The notes beneath the pieces were generated by a model. That model ran no database searches. It saw only the letters and a list, made by a program, of their open reading frames with translations, and was not told the origin of the DNA. From Prunus persica (lineage: Eukaryota; Streptophyta; Magnoliopsida; Rosales; Rosaceae), in NCBI RefSeq assembly GCF_000346465.2, contig NC_034013.1, positions 5,725,598-5,789,597 of the forward strand: a stretch of 64,000 bases of DNA. The letters are read 5' to 3'. Every line of letters begins with the position of its first letter. The stretch's first letter is position 1. This document shows, piece after piece, positions 22,940 to 35,956 of this stretch. Made by a program: the position numbers and the translations under genes.

Positions 22940-25900
22940 ATCTACAAAATCTAGATAGAAAACAAGTACTTGTAGATAGAAAAACGACTAAGTATAAATT
23001 AGGAAACTTTTGGGAACAATATGGTCTAACATCGATTCCCCAATTCATAAAAAAATAAAATCTATGATGGTCAAACTAGTAAAACTAGACATTACAGAAG
23101 AAAAAGACATTACACTAAAAACAATATATTATTTTATAATAAAACAAAAGGAAAAATTGGTCTAAAAAACTCAAAAAATTTAAGAAAAATAAATTCAGCA
23201 AAAACATTGATAAACAAAAAATTGAGTGCTGGAAATGTAAAAGATTTGGTCATTTTGCTCATCATGAATATAATGTTAAAAATACAATAAAACAGTTAAA
23301 AATATATGAGGAAGAAAAGACACAGTTAATTAAAGTTCTTGATTTAAGAAGTTCAGACTCAAGTGAAAATGAAAATGAAATTTCAGTAACAAGTTCAGAA
23401 GGTTATAGTTCTTTTGATTACCAGTCAAATTCCCCAAATATTCAATTTGGTTGTAAAGATGATTGTTGTAACACTAAGACAATAAATTTTCTTATAAAAC
23501 AAGAAGAACAAGAAGAATATTAATTGACTTAATTAGTAAATTTAAAAACCCATAATTAAAGTTTGAGTATTTAAAGAAACTTAAAAAGGTAATAAGGGAG
23601 GGATAAACAATGCATGAAAAAACCCCTCCTCCAAAAATAAGTCTAAGCTCAACCTTAGAAAGATTTAATACAAGCAAGAAAGAAATCACCTTACAAGATC
23701 TACAGCTTGAAGTAAAAAATGTCGAAAGAGAAATTATAACTTTAAAACAAATAAGTCATGAACTACAAAATGAAAACTACGAAATAAAACAAGATTTAAT
23801 CAACCTAATGGAAAGATTAGGACAACCCTCTAACCAAGAACTGTCATAACAGTCTGATGAAGAATCAGTTAAGACAAGAGAAGAAGAAGAGCAACCTAAA
23901 ACACACTCTGACAAAGAAGAACAGTCAAGTAATCAAAAAACGATCAACCTAATTAAACAGTTAAAACTTAGAAAATGGTATTCGAAAGTCAACATTTTTA
24001 TTGGTGACTTTAAATTCAACACCATAGCCCTATTTGATTCGGGTGCAGATCTTAATTATACACAAAAAGGTTTGATTCCTACCAAATATTATAAGAAGTC
24101 AAAAGAATCCTTAGGAACTACTTCTAGTAAACCACTGCAACTACAGTATGAAATTCGTAAAGCTCATCTGTGTTAAAATAAGGTATGTTTCAAAACATCT
24201 TTTGTCCTAATAAAAGATATAACAGACGAAGTCATTTTAGGTTTACCATTCATCACCTTACTCTACCCCTTTATGGTAGAATATGATGATATTACCTCTA
24301 AGTACATGGGAGAAAAGATAAAGTTTGAATTTCTAGCAAAACATGAATTACAAGTCTTAAAGGGAGAATGATTGCACAGCAAACAACACGATGCCAAAAG
24401 AAGAAACCTACATGCAGCAACCAAACGGAGAATGATTGCACAGCAAACAACACGATGCCAAAAGAAGAAACCTACATGCAGCAACCAAACGGAGAATGAT
24501 TGCACAGCAAACAACACGTGAGCAGAAGATGTAGTTGCAGCTAAAGTAATTAAAGAAGAACAACTGGAAATAAACAAAATAAAACAAAGAGCTTGTAGGC
24601 ATGTGAAGATTGGCAGCAGTACAGAAGAAAGAGAAAAGCAAGAGCATTGGCTCCCTTTGCTCTCTATAAATAGGGAACTCAATAAGAGGATGGGGAAAGA
24701 TGAGTGTGCAGATTTTGGTGAAGACTTGGGCACCAAATAGAGTTAGAGTTAGAGACCCTGGGGATCCGAGAGGCAAGGATCCGGGGGCATCTACTATTCT
24801 AGTTTTCCTTTTAATTTCTCAATTGTTGTAATAAAATTAGTTTGCTAGATTTTCCTTTATGTTTTTTTTTAGTTGTATTTTATTTTTCATTGTCATGTAA
24901 TTTCTTATTCTTAAGTTTTCAAGTTTGAATAGTTTCCAAGTTTCAATTACGTTTCTTGTTCTTATTTATTATGCTTATAAGTTAATATGCTTGTTTGAAT
25001 GATTGATCACCATTAAGACTTGTATGTTAGCTACCTTGGTTGGAATTAAGAGTAGACACCATATGCCTTAATTCGAATTGAACTATGAATAGGAAAAGTA
25101 TGTATCGGCATTCGACAATAAGGATTAGATACATGCTTGGTTGTTTAAAACATTCTTCTATACTTAATGGATTTCTAATGCTTAATTTAGGTTCGACGAC
25201 AAATGATCTAATTAGGGAATTAGGCATACAAGGTTAGGACCAAATACCATGGCTTAATCATACTTTAGCTAGAATCAATCTGTGAATCTGAATTGAACTT
25301 GTTAACTTGATTGTTTTAGATTTCTGTCTTTCATTTACGTGTTTACTTTCGTTGTTTAAGTTTAGTTCATGTTTTCCTTACCTAATCAAAACACCTCATT
25401 TCTATTTTGTACAAGGAATCAAATTGAATCAATCTATCATCAATTCACGTGGGATCAACCTTGCACTTACATATATGCTATATTAGGATGCAGTTGAATC
25501 AATTTTGGAACAGCTGAATCGACACAAAATTACATATAAAAAAAATAAAGAATTTCAAAGAAAATATCAAATAAGACGTCTGTTCTTATCTTCCTAATGC
25601 CTTCTGGCACATAAAACAAAATGTAGTCAATCTTCCATATATCAAGGAGTTTAATGAGAAAAATATTCCTGCCAAAGTCAGATCCATTCAAATGAGTCAA
25701 GAGATTATGAAATTCTGTAAAAACGGAAATTATAGAACATGGAGCCCCAGAACAGCGCAGAGTTAGAACGAGGAGCCCCAGACTAGTCATAAATTACAAA
25801 CCTCTCAATAATGTGTTGGAATGGATTAGATACCCAATCCCTAACAAAAGAAATCTAATCAAAAGATTAAGCAACTTAGTCATTTTTTCAAAATTTGACA

Positions 25901-26720
25901 TGAAAAGTTGGTTTTGGGAAATACAAATCCAAGAAAGTGATAGGTACAAAAAACTACTTTCACTACCCCTTTTGGTCATTACGAATGGAATGTCATGCCA
26001 TTCGGCTTAAAGAACGCGCCTAGTTATTTTCAGAATATAATGAATGAAATCTTCAATCAATTCAGTGAATTTTCTATAGTATATATTGATGATGTTCTCA
26101 TCTTCTCCCAGTCAATTGAACAACATTGGAAACATTTAAATAAATTCCTTCAAATAGTCAAGAGTAATGGCTTAGTAGTTTCAGCCACTAAGATTAAGCT
26201 GTTCCAAACGAATGTTAGGTTTCTCGGATTTAATATCCATCACTCACAAATCAGCCTAATAAATTGAGTTATTCAATTTGCTGATAAATTTCTAGAAGAA
26301 ATTCTTGAAAAGAGTCAGCTATAAAGATTCTTAGGATCTCTTAACTATGTAGCTGATTTCTATCAAAACTTAAGAAAGCAATGCAAACCCTTATTTGATA
26401 GACTTCAAAGCAATCCTCCTCCTTGGTCTCCTAGTCATATAGAGATAGTTTAGAAAATCAAACTACATGTCAAAACATTACCCTGTCTTAGCATTCCCAT
26501 TGACAATTCATTCAAAATTATTGAAACTGATGCCTCTGAAATTGGTTATGAAGATATTCTTAAACAGAAAAAATCTCATAGTCAATCAGAACAAATTGTT
26601 TGATTTCATTCTGAAGTTTGGACTCAGTCACAGTAAAACTATAGTACTATAAAAAAGGAAATTGTATCTATATTGTACTATTCTCTTATCATACGTATGT
26701 ATGAACTCTTCACAATTAAT
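22940..26720 (+). pseudogene. Endogenous caulimovirid (pararetrovirus) sequence, decayed and interrupted
   Basis: In order on the + strand: a coat-protein-like zinc knuckle (CWKC at 23227, then H and H; the last Cys position is Tyr) ending at 23523; a coiled-coil-like ORF (23610 onwards) running into an aspartic protease with FDSGAD (near 24035) and LGLPFI (near 24240); then a reverse transcriptase/RNase H region (about 25800-26700) with YIDDV (near 26084) and LGFN. This order is that of plant Caulimoviridae. It is broken by stops at 23847 and 24174, a frameshift near 25970-26000, stops at about 26265, 26322 and 26450, and an LTR-like insertion (24364-25510). No intact viral gene remains. An intact movement-protein region was not found here. 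Confidence 0.8.
24364..25510 (+). mobile_element. Gypsy-like LTR (solo or truncated) inside the caulimovirid sequence
   Basis: The protease frame ends at 24369 and virus-like coding resumes only near 25,540-25,800. Between them lie a 63-bp unit repeated about 2.5 times (24364-24520), a TATA box (CTCTATAAATAGGG, 24661), polyadenylation-like sequence, and an end CGTGGGATCAACCTTGCAC...GAATCAATTTTGG of the kind found at the 3' end of Tat/Athila-type LTRs just before the primer-binding site. I could not fix its ends or target duplication. Confidence 0.5.
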
Positions 26721-27289
26721 ACATTTTTTTCCCCGAATATTTTGTAGTGTTTTCCTATTTTTATGCTTTCAGTTAGAGTCCTTATTTGTATAATAAATTT
26801 TGATAGCTTTTCATTAATGGATTATTATATATATTATCCCATATTGTTAGCTTGCCTAACTTGGAGGTTATTGGGTTCCACTTCTCTGTTTGACTTTAAA
26901 TTATTAGTTTCAAGATAGGAAGAGCGAAGAAGAAGACTCTAGCACCAGATCAATCTCTGTTGGTTATGCTAAAATATGAAAACTATGAGAGAATATTTGT
27001 TTGTGGGAATTTTCTGTGTATTCTTCTCCTTGGAGGAGGTCATATTTATAATACAACGAAACCTGAATAGGCTAATAAATAATAAATTCCTAAATCTATT
27101 TACAGTAAGAAATCAGGAATTAAAGTAAATCAATTATAATTATAATAGGAATTCTTTGTGTGTAAGGAAAGTAAGTCAATATCCACAAGTCACGCCAACA
27201 CTCCCCCTCACGTTGGTGCATATGCCCAACTGATCCAGTGAATTGTGGAATGCTTTACTGGAAATCGCCTTTGTCAAAATATCCGCCAA

Positions 27290-30200
27290 TTAATCCTCGG
27301 ATTTCACAAAAGGAAACTGAAACACTTTAGCCTCAAGCTTCTGTTTGATGAAGTGATCCACCTCAACATGTTTAGTACGATCATGCTGAACCAGATTCTG
27401 TGCAATGGCTATTGCAGCCTTGTTGTCACAAAAGAAATTCATTGTGGATGTAGGTTTATACCCAAGTTCAGTAAGCAACTTTCTTAACCAAAGAAGTTCA
27501 CAAATCCCTTTAGTCATGCCTCTGAACTTGGCTTCTGCACTGGATAAAGCTACTACATTCTGTTTCTTGCTCTTCCATGTCACCAAATTACCTCCCACGA
27601 ATGTGAAGTAACCCGATGTGGATTTTCTATCTGTTACATTACCTGCCCAATCTGCATCTGAATAACCATCAATATTTAGATGACCATGCTTTGAGAACAT
27701 AAGTCCTTTTCCAGGTGCAGACTTCAAATATCTAAGTATCCGAAGAACTGCATTCATGCGATCTTCACTTGGAGAGTGCATAAATTGACTGACATCGCTC
27801 ACCGCATAAGCAATGTCTGGTCGAGTATGTGACAAATAGATCAATCTTCCCACTAACCTTTGGTATCTTTCTTTGTTAGTTGGAACTAGATCCGGATATT
27901 CTCCAAGATGATGATTCTGAACAATTGGAGTGTCCGCAGGTTTACAATCTAGCATTCCTGTGTCTGTCAACAAGTCCAAGACATATTTCCTTTGAGAGAG
28001 AAATATGCCTTGCTGCGATCGTGCTACCTCAATTCCCAATAAATACTTGAGTCCACCTGGATCCTTCATCTCAAACTCCGTAGCCAGATAGTCTTGTAGC
28101 TATGATATTTCCTGTTTATCATCCCCAGTAATAATCATATCATCAACATAGATTATTAATGCTGTTACCTTCCCTTTTTGATGTTTCAAGAACAGAGTAT
28201 GATCTGAGTTGCACTGTTTGAAACCATTGTTCTTCATTGCTATGGTGAATCGTCCAAACCATGCACGTGATGACTGTTTCAATCCGTACAATACTTTTCG
28301 TAACCTGCAAACTGTTCCAGTCTGAGTAGTATTATATCCAGGAGGAATGTTCATGTACACCTCCTCCGTGAGTTCCCCATGTAGAAAAGTATTCTTTACA
28401 TCAAACTGGTGTAGTGGCCAATCCAAATTAGCTGCAAGAGACAATAAGACTCTGACGGTGTTTAACTTTGCAACTGGAGCAAAAGTTTCTTCATAGTCTA
28501 TACCATAGGTCTGTGTGTACCATTTTGCCTCAAGTCTTGCCTTGTATCGCTCGATAGATCCATCTGCATTGTGTTTTATAATAAACACCCATCTACATCC
28601 GATAGTCTTTTTTCCTCGTGGTATAGTCTCCAATGTCCAAGTCTGATTTTTCTCAAGAGCTTTCATCTCCTCTTTTATAGCTTGGACCTACTTAGGATCT
28701 TTCAATGCTTCCGAGACCTTGGTTGGAATATGGATAGCAGACAACTGATGCACAAAAGCCTTGAATGGTTCAGATAGCTTCTCAGTAGATACATGATTTG
28801 CAATTGGATATTTGGATGTCTTGCCAATATCAGGTGAATAACGGTTTGGTGGCTTCTCACGATTTTGCCTGAAAGGTAATTGATATCCAATAGTTTTATC
28901 ATCTAAATGCACAAGTCTAGTAGGAGTAGTTACCTCAAGGATATTCTCAGGAGATTGGTCTGTTGGTATTGTTGAGTTAGAGGGGGGTCTTCATCTTGTT
29001 GTTCTGTATTGCCTGTAGGTGTGAGACTCGAATCAGAAATATCTTCGCATTGATCAAGTGGGTCAGGCAATTGATCACTATGAATGGGTGATTGGTCGCT
29101 TTTCGACAGAGAGTAATCTCGTGCTCCAGACTCGGGATGATCAATCATTTCTGTACAGAGGAGAATTTCTTTGTTTTCCAAGTTGCTCCAATTATGCTCT
29201 TCACTTTATATCTCCCCCTGAAGTGTAGAATTGGATGATGGGTTATGGAAGAACAGCTCAGATTCCAGAAAGGTCACATCCAAAGTGACATAGGTTCGTT
29301 GGGTAGGAGGGTGATAACAGCGGTAACCTTTCTGATGAGTGGCATAACCCACAAAAACACAACGAAGTGCACAGGGATCAAGTTTGCTACGTTGAATTTT
29401 GTGGAGATGAACGAAAGCCACACATCCAAAGATTCGGGGTGTGATTACCAAAACAGAGGGCAGATGTCTGTGTTGCGCAAGCACCCGTAAGGGAGTTTTA
29501 AAGGTCAATACACCAGAAGGCATGCGGTTGATCAGGTGAACTGCGGTGACAATAACATCATCCCAGTGATGGCGAGGAACATGAGCACCAATCAGAAGTG
29601 CTCGGGCAGTTTCAAAAAGATGTCTATTCTTTCGTTCAGCAACACCATTTTGTTGCGGTGTCTGAGGACAAGTCGTCTCATGGATAATTTCATGTTGTCG
29701 GAAGTAAGTCTGAAAGTCATGATTGACAAATTCTCCACCATTGTCTGAGCGAAGAATCTGGATTTGAGCATTAAACTGAGTTTTCATCTGTTTGTGGAAG
29801 GACTGAAAACAGGAAAACACTTCGTTTTTATTCTTCAGCAAATAAAGCCATGTCATCCTGTACAATCATCGATGAATGTGACAAACCATCGAACACCAGA
29901 AGGAGCAGTGATAGGCGAAGGTCCCCAGACATCAGAGTGAATTAACGTAAATGGAGTAGTACACTTGTTCGTACTCAACGGGTAGGGCATACGGTGACTC
30001 TTAGCCAAAATACAAGTATCACATGTGAAGTCGGAGTCCTTGAAACCTGAGAATAAATCTAGTATAAGATGCTTCACATAACCAAAAGAAGGATGTCCCA
30101 ATCGACGGTGCCACAACCAGATTTGCTTTTGTTTGCTATCAAAGGGATGTGTCACACTGTTAGCCACGCTGGGACTGAAGTCATCGACATAATATAGCCC

Positions 30201-30944
30201 CCTTCTCTTAGTACCACGACCAAGAATCTCCTTAGTGTGAATATCCTAAAGCAAACAAAAATTCGGATAAATGAGTACACAACAATTCAATTGTTCAGTA
30301 AGTTGACTAACTGACAACAATTTAATGGATAAGGATGGAACAAGTAAAGTATTAGACAGTGTGAGAGAGGATGAGAGTGCAACAGTGCCAGCCCCTGTCA
30401 CAGGATAAGTAACACCATTGGCATTTGCAATATAGGTTCGTCAAGGTTGTGTAGTATTCAGAAAATCATCAGGATCAAACGTCATATGATCAGTTGCACC
30501 AGAATCAATTATCCAGCTCCTGGAATCAATCTTATCAGAAGTATGGAATCCATAACTAGTACCATTACTGGCCATATTGCATTGTCCTCGATCTGTAAGA
30601 GTAGCCCACCAATCGGGGTAGCTAGGCAATGTAAAACAAGTCTCACAAGTGTGGCTCGGATCACCACAATATGCGCAATTTGGTCCATGTGTCGAGGTCG
30701 TTAGTCGAGAAGTCATAATCTGTGCATCGGAAGATGCATAAGATACAGGTTGAGTAGGAATTTGGATCGGAATTTGAGCCTGAGTTGGGGCCGGAGTCGG
30801 AGTCGAATTCGGGATCGGGGTCTGAATTAGAGACAAATTCGGTGTCGGGGTCATCATCGGAGTCGGGGTCGGGGTCGTCTTCGGAGTCGGGGTCGGGGTC
30901 GGGGTCGTCGTCATCATAGTCGGTGTCGGGGTCGGGGTCGTCAA
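27290..30944 (-). pseudogene. Copia gag-pol remnant
   Basis: Reading down the minus strand: a threonine-proline repeat, a zinc-knuckle-like CAYCGDPSHTCETC, protease DSGATDHM (about 30530-30500), GAG-pre-integrase LWHRRLGHPSFG, integrase core (LIHSDVWGP, RSDNGGEF, ETTCPQTPQQNG), reverse transcriptase (VDDMIITGDD near 28125) and RNase H (DADWAG, SSAEAKFRG, RTKHVEVDHF). Breaks: a one-base deletion near 29860, in-frame stops near 29210, 28690 and 28096, and a 28930-29181 segment in a separate frame. The order protease-integrase-RT-RNase H is diagnostic of Copia. The usual N-terminal gag domain is absent. Confidence 0.92.
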
Positions 30945-30960
30945 AAGAGGATCCTGATTC
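30790..30960. repeat. GGGGTC-type hexanucleotide repeat in the Copia gag
   Basis: An imperfect TCGGGG/GTCGGA run read on the minus strand as repeated Thr-Pro. It occupies the place of the gag N-terminal region, only about 185 bp from the primer-binding site. Confidence 0.8.
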
Positions 30961-31996
30961 TAGATCGGATTCGGGGTCAAAGTCCGCATCTGTAGGAGCT
31001 GAGCCATTTGGACACTCAACTCAACGATGGTTGGTTGAGAATAAGAGAAGAAGTCGGTGGTGCTACCTCCATGAGGGTTGAAAAAATCATCAGCGGGGAT
31101 TTGAAACTAGAGTCAGCAATTCCAAGATCGCCGCTCTGATACCATGCTAAAATATGAAAACTATGAGAGAATTATTTGTGGGAATTTTCTGTGTATTCTT
31201 CTCATTGTAGGAGGTCATATTTATAATACAACGAAACCTGAATAGGCTAGTAAATAATAAATTCCTAAATCTATTTACAGTAAGAAATAAGGAATTAAAG
31301 TAAATCAATTACAATTATAATATGAATTCTTTGTGTGTAAGGAAAGTAAGTCAATATCTACAATCACACCAACAGGTTATTCGTCTAGTTACTCGAGCTA
31401 TGGCACGTAACAGAAATATAAAAGGTTTTGGATTGTTTCTTCTACAGTTTTGAAACTCCATAAAGATAAAAAAAAAAAAAAAATCAAATGCTTATCGAGC
31501 TTCCAAAGACATAATATAGGGCTGGGGGGATATTTGAAGATATCAGAAGTCTCCTACAACATCACTCTGGTTCTGTTTTTCAATTCATTGGGACAAGCCA
31601 ATCGCTAGACATGGACTACTTAATGCCTTTTCATGTGTTTGGTGAGGTGCAAATTGTTTATTCACGACGCCCTTAATTTTGATTCGATGATTTTGGGTTA
31701 GGCTCCATGCCCCCTAGTGTATTTCTTAAATATTCAATCAAAATAATTCCATGTTTAATTAAAAAAGGCTTAACTGTTAAAATAGTCCCTGTGTTTTATC
31801 ATGTTGGCCAATTTAATCTCTGTATTTTTAATTTGGCTAATTTGATCCCTGTGTTTAGGACCGTTAGCCAATGGGATCCAATCCGTTAAATTTATGTTAA
31901 TTTGTTTTTTAAACGGTTTAAATATTAATAAAAAAATAGATATATTTGAATTCAGTTTAAAAATAGATAATTAAATAAGATCTAAAATTTTAGTCT

Positions 31997-32379
31997 GGCA
32001 TCCACGATGGGCTTCCTAAACCACCTACTTAGACAAATTTTAGGGAGGATTTGAAAAAATACAACTCCAACCATGCTCCCTATCCACCTCCTAAAATAAG
32101 GAGACCTCTAGGAGCTCCTAAATCTGAGGAGAAAGAAAGGACTCCTAGTGGCTCCCAATAATTTAATGCTGCTTTATTTAATGAGTATTTCAAACATTTA
32201 ATTAATATTTATTATTTTTAATAGAGATGGACCAATTAAAAAAGAGTTATATCATTTACGACTCTCTAAACTAGAGAGCATGATTGGAGTTTAAATTTTA
32301 TAGAGAGCTCTTAAAATAACTTTTATATGTTTTTAGCTAAAATTTAACTAAAAAATAGAGAGCATGATTGTGGATGCTC
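31997..32379. mobile_element. Small MITE nested in the outer Mutator element
   Basis: Ends GGCATCCACGATGG and, inverted, GAGCATCCACAATCATGC resemble each other, and GAGAGCATGATTG occurs twice inside near the right side (32274, 32358). The target duplication is not evident, so the ends may be off by a few bases. Non-coding. Confidence 0.55.
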
Positions 32380-33136
32380 TGTCCCATTGTTACCCCCAAA
32401 AAAAAAAAATCTAAAACTAAAAGAAATTAAAATCAAAGGATGATATCACCATCCAATCTAGCCCCCATCCCCACGAGAAATTATACAGTGATACGGTACT
32501 ACCACGTGGCAATGCCAGGTGGTAGTACGGACTAATAGAATTATGACATCTGGCACTACTATTATTAGAGAGAGAGCGATTTCATTAGCACGAATGTTAA
32601 CGCCGTTTACTCTCTTTCTCTTTTTTTTAATTTTTTAATTTTCTGTTTCTTTCAAAGCAAAGTAACCCTAACACGTGAATTGTCATTGGAGTCTGCACCA
32701 ACATTCAGAAAGTACTTCTGCAGCCGAAGAAAAGGAACCACTTGCCTCCCCAAAAAAATAAAGGACTTGCCTCTGACAAAAATAGATAATGGTACATCAA
32801 TCAAACAATCCTTTACTTTATACAGCTCCTTTTTTTTCCCCCTAATTTCTGCATGTTGTTTCTGATTATTGCAGGCTATAATTCTTTTTCTCGATTTCTG
32901 TAAGATGTTCTTTTTACTATTCTGATAAAGTGGAACTAGATTCACACATATAGTTATTTGCACATATATAGTCTAATTACTTTTTGCATATCTATTTCGT
33001 TAACTTGGCTGTTTGCATGAATTTTTTTTTCTAAGTAGCACACAGATGTACTTGTTAATAAGTATTTTACTAACAATTATACACTTAATTTTTGTTTATT
33101 TTGTTTTTAAAATAATGTTGTGGCATGTGCAAGCAG

Positions 33137-35328
33137 TTATTGATATTGAAAGTGAAGAAGAAAATCCAATGATCGTCAATCGTATGGAAAGTTTTGAAGA
33201 AGATTTGCTTGGAAAAGTTGTGTCCACTGAAGAGGATGCTTATAATCTCTATAACAGTTATGCTACGAGAACAGGATTTACTGTTCGGAGGGGACAAAAG
33301 AGATATAATACAAAAAAAGTTTTGCGGCAATTTAGTTATTTTTGTTCAAAAGAAGGTTTTCGACTAGATAGTGACCCTTCAAAAGTGAGCATGGCTAACA
33401 AATTAGAGACAAGAACAGGTTGCGAAGCTAGAATTCGATTTGCCTTCCAAGATGACAATGGTATGTGGAAAGTTTCTCATTTTGTTTCTAAACATAACCA
33501 TGAACTTGCTATGCCGGAAGAAAGGCAATTTTTGAGATCAAATAGAAAAGTGTCAGAAGCGCATTTGGGTGTGATTAAAACCATGGTGGATGCAGGAATA
33601 AGGACCACAAATGCATACTCTTATTTATCAGAAGAAGTGGGTGGGTCTCAAAATGTTGGTTTTACAAAAAGAGATTGCTACAATGTTGTCAATAAGGAGA
33701 AAATGGTCATGATCGAAGCAGGTGATGCTCAAAGCTTGATAAACCTTTTCAAGCGCAAACAAGCTGAAGATCCTATGTTCGTTTAAACAGTGCAAGTGGA
33801 TCAAGAAAACCGAATGACAAACTTCTTTTGGAGAGATGGAAGGTCACGAATTGATTATGATTGTTTTGGGGATGTGGTAGTATTTGATACTACATATCGA
33901 ACTAATAGGTATAACATGATATGCGCTCCTTTTGTTGGCGTCAACCACCATTGGAAAAATGTACTGTTCGGTTGTGCTTTTTTATTGGATGAGAAAACTG
34001 ATTCATTTATTTGGTTATTTGAGACATTTTTAGAATCAATGGGAGGTCGAAAACCAAAGACTATTTTTACTGATCAATGTCAGGCAATGGCAAATGGCAT
34101 TGAAAAAGTTTTTCCTGGGGTATGTCATCGTTTATGCTCGTGGCATATATCTCAAAATGCTGCAAGAAATTTGGGAAGTTATTATGGGAATCCTGAGTTT
34201 AACCATATGTTCAACAAGTGTCTTCAAGGATATTGTGAGACAAAATTGGAATTTCAGTCTACTTGGGATGACTTATTGGCAAAATTCAACCTTACAGGCA
34301 ACCTGTGGTTGAAGACATTGTATAGTCTTTGTGCGAAATGGTGTCCAGTATTTAGCCAACATATTTTCACTGCTAAGACAAAATCTTCACAAAGAAGTAA
34401 GAGCACAAATAATGTTTTTCATCAGATGTCTACTAAGACAATGAGTCTTACTCAATTTGTGCATCACTATGATAAACAAGCAGAAAAAATGCATTCAAGG
34501 GAATTAGAAGAATCTTTTTGTTGCAATCAAGGACTCCTATCTAGAATTTCCAAAAGCAGTGGCCCTCTAAATCATGCTGCTACTATCTACACAAGAAAAA
34601 TATTCAAATTATTTGAAAAGGAGTTTGTAGACAGTCTGGGAGTGATGATGCATGAAGTTGGAAGTGATGGTACAATACACTCATTTGAACTGAATGAAGA
34701 AGGTCATAAAAGAGTTTACATTGTCCAACTAAATTCATTAAATTGCAGTATTTCATGTAGCTGCGAAATGTTCGAGTCTATGGGTTTATTGTGTCGTCAC
34801 ACTCTAACTAAATGTGAAATGTTGGAGTCAAATACCAAAACAATATATATTGAAGCGATGGACAAAAGATGCAAAGAAAGGATTTGAGGCAAGTGAGCAT
34901 GGTGAATTATTACAAACAAAGGGTAAAGCATCAGTCACATTGCGGCGAAATACTTTGATGCGAACAACTTATGATGTATTGACTAAGGCATCAGAGACAG
35001 AAAATACTACTAGAATTGCTCTGCAAAAATTGAGAGAGATAGCAGGATTGATTGAAAAAGAAATGATAAAGTCAAAGGGAGAAGTTAATGCAAAAATTCA
35101 TGATAGTCTTGATGATTGTAATGCAACCACATTTGATGAGATGCCAGTACAAAATCCCTCTTGTGTAAGGCCAAAAGGTATAAGCAATCCCAAATTGAAA
35201 AACGTTATGGAGAAACGAAAAAGAAAGACGTCAAAAGATATTGTTTCATCTAGTAAGAAAGTTTCATATTTTCTTTGATTTACATAAAATCCAACTAGTC
35301 TCTTCTTATTAATACTCCACAATGATGC

Positions 35329-35366
<38 letters not shown>

Positions 35367-35956
35367 TGCAGGAAAAACCAAGCAACCAAGCAGTATAGGC
35401 CCTTCATATAACTCATCCCATGCACCACTCAGTTCAAATTTTCTTCATCCAGATGGTGTACCCATGAGTACAAATATTAACAATCATGTATGTTTTAAGA
35501 TTCTTGAAATTATCTTATTATTTACAGTAAATTCGACTAATCATATATATTATGTTACCATTGTTATATAGGTCTATCCAGCTATAAGCTTGTTAACTAC
35601 CAACAGTCATGCATATTTGCCTCCATCTAACCAAGTAATCCAATTTGTTAGTTTAAACATCAAGTTTTGTGTTTTCATTTATGAACCTAGAAAATTTAAT
35701 GGTGTAATATATATATTTTTTCTTTTAGGATTACAATTCTACAGGGACATTATATCAATCCAATTTTCCTTTCACAAGTACGCTACAAAGTAGTGATTTG
35801 GTGACACAACTGAATAAGGTAATGATTCAATCATGATTATATATCTATAGCTTATGCCTTATGCCTACTTAGGAGTATTTTGTTGATGAAGCTACATGTA
35901 TAATGCAGGATTCACATTCTTATGGTTATGAGCAGCAACATAATCTACATAAGTAA
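33137..35956 (+). pseudogene. FAR1/FHY3-related MULE transposase, two lesions
   Basis: Exons by frame and splice sites: 33137 (or first ATG 33169)-35252, 35372-35487, 35572-35634, 35729-35818, 35909-35956. Domain order: FAR1 zinc-finger DNA-binding domain (YNSYATRTGFTVRRGQKR, CEARIRF, HNHELA); MULE transposase core with VVFDTTYRTN (first Asp), FTDQCQAM (second Asp) and CSWHISQNA; SWIM zinc finger CSCEMFESMGLLCRH; then a basic C-terminus. Lesions: TAA at 33784-33786 and a frameshift near 34825. All downstream introns keep phase, so decay is slight. The family is transposase in mobile elements and transcription factor (FHY3/FAR1/FRS) when domesticated; TIRs and target duplication here show the mobile form. 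A non-AUG upstream exon is possible. Confidence 0.88.
35331..35365. repeat. (TTA)n microsatellite
   Basis: About 11 TTA units directly before the acceptor of the second transposase exon. Confidence 0.9.

Larger units (their letters stand above)
26967..31374 (-). mobile_element. Copia LTR retrotransposon with both LTRs and GGTTA target duplication
   Basis: Two LTRs of about 230 bp (26967-27200, 31145-31374) begin TGCTAAAA and end CCAACA on the + strand (so TGTTGG...TAGCA on the element strand). GGTTA flanks the element at 26962-26966 and 31375-31379. A primer-binding site complementary to initiator Met-tRNA, TGGTATCAGAGC (31133-31144, minus), touches the 5' LTR, and a purine tract GTGAGGGGGAG (27201-27211, minus) touches the 3' LTR. 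By eye the LTRs differ by about eight substitutions and two small indels, so insertion is not very recent. Confidence 0.95.

Noticed and set aside
30441..30944. Thr-Pro-rich protein as a host cell-wall protein gene
   Set aside because: It runs directly into a zinc knuckle and retroviral protease between two LTRs, so it is part of the Copia element.
33137..35956. Host FAR1-related transcription factor gene
   Set aside because: Identical 33-bp TIRs and a 9-bp target duplication enclose it, and it has a stop and a frameshift; the mobile-element reading is better.
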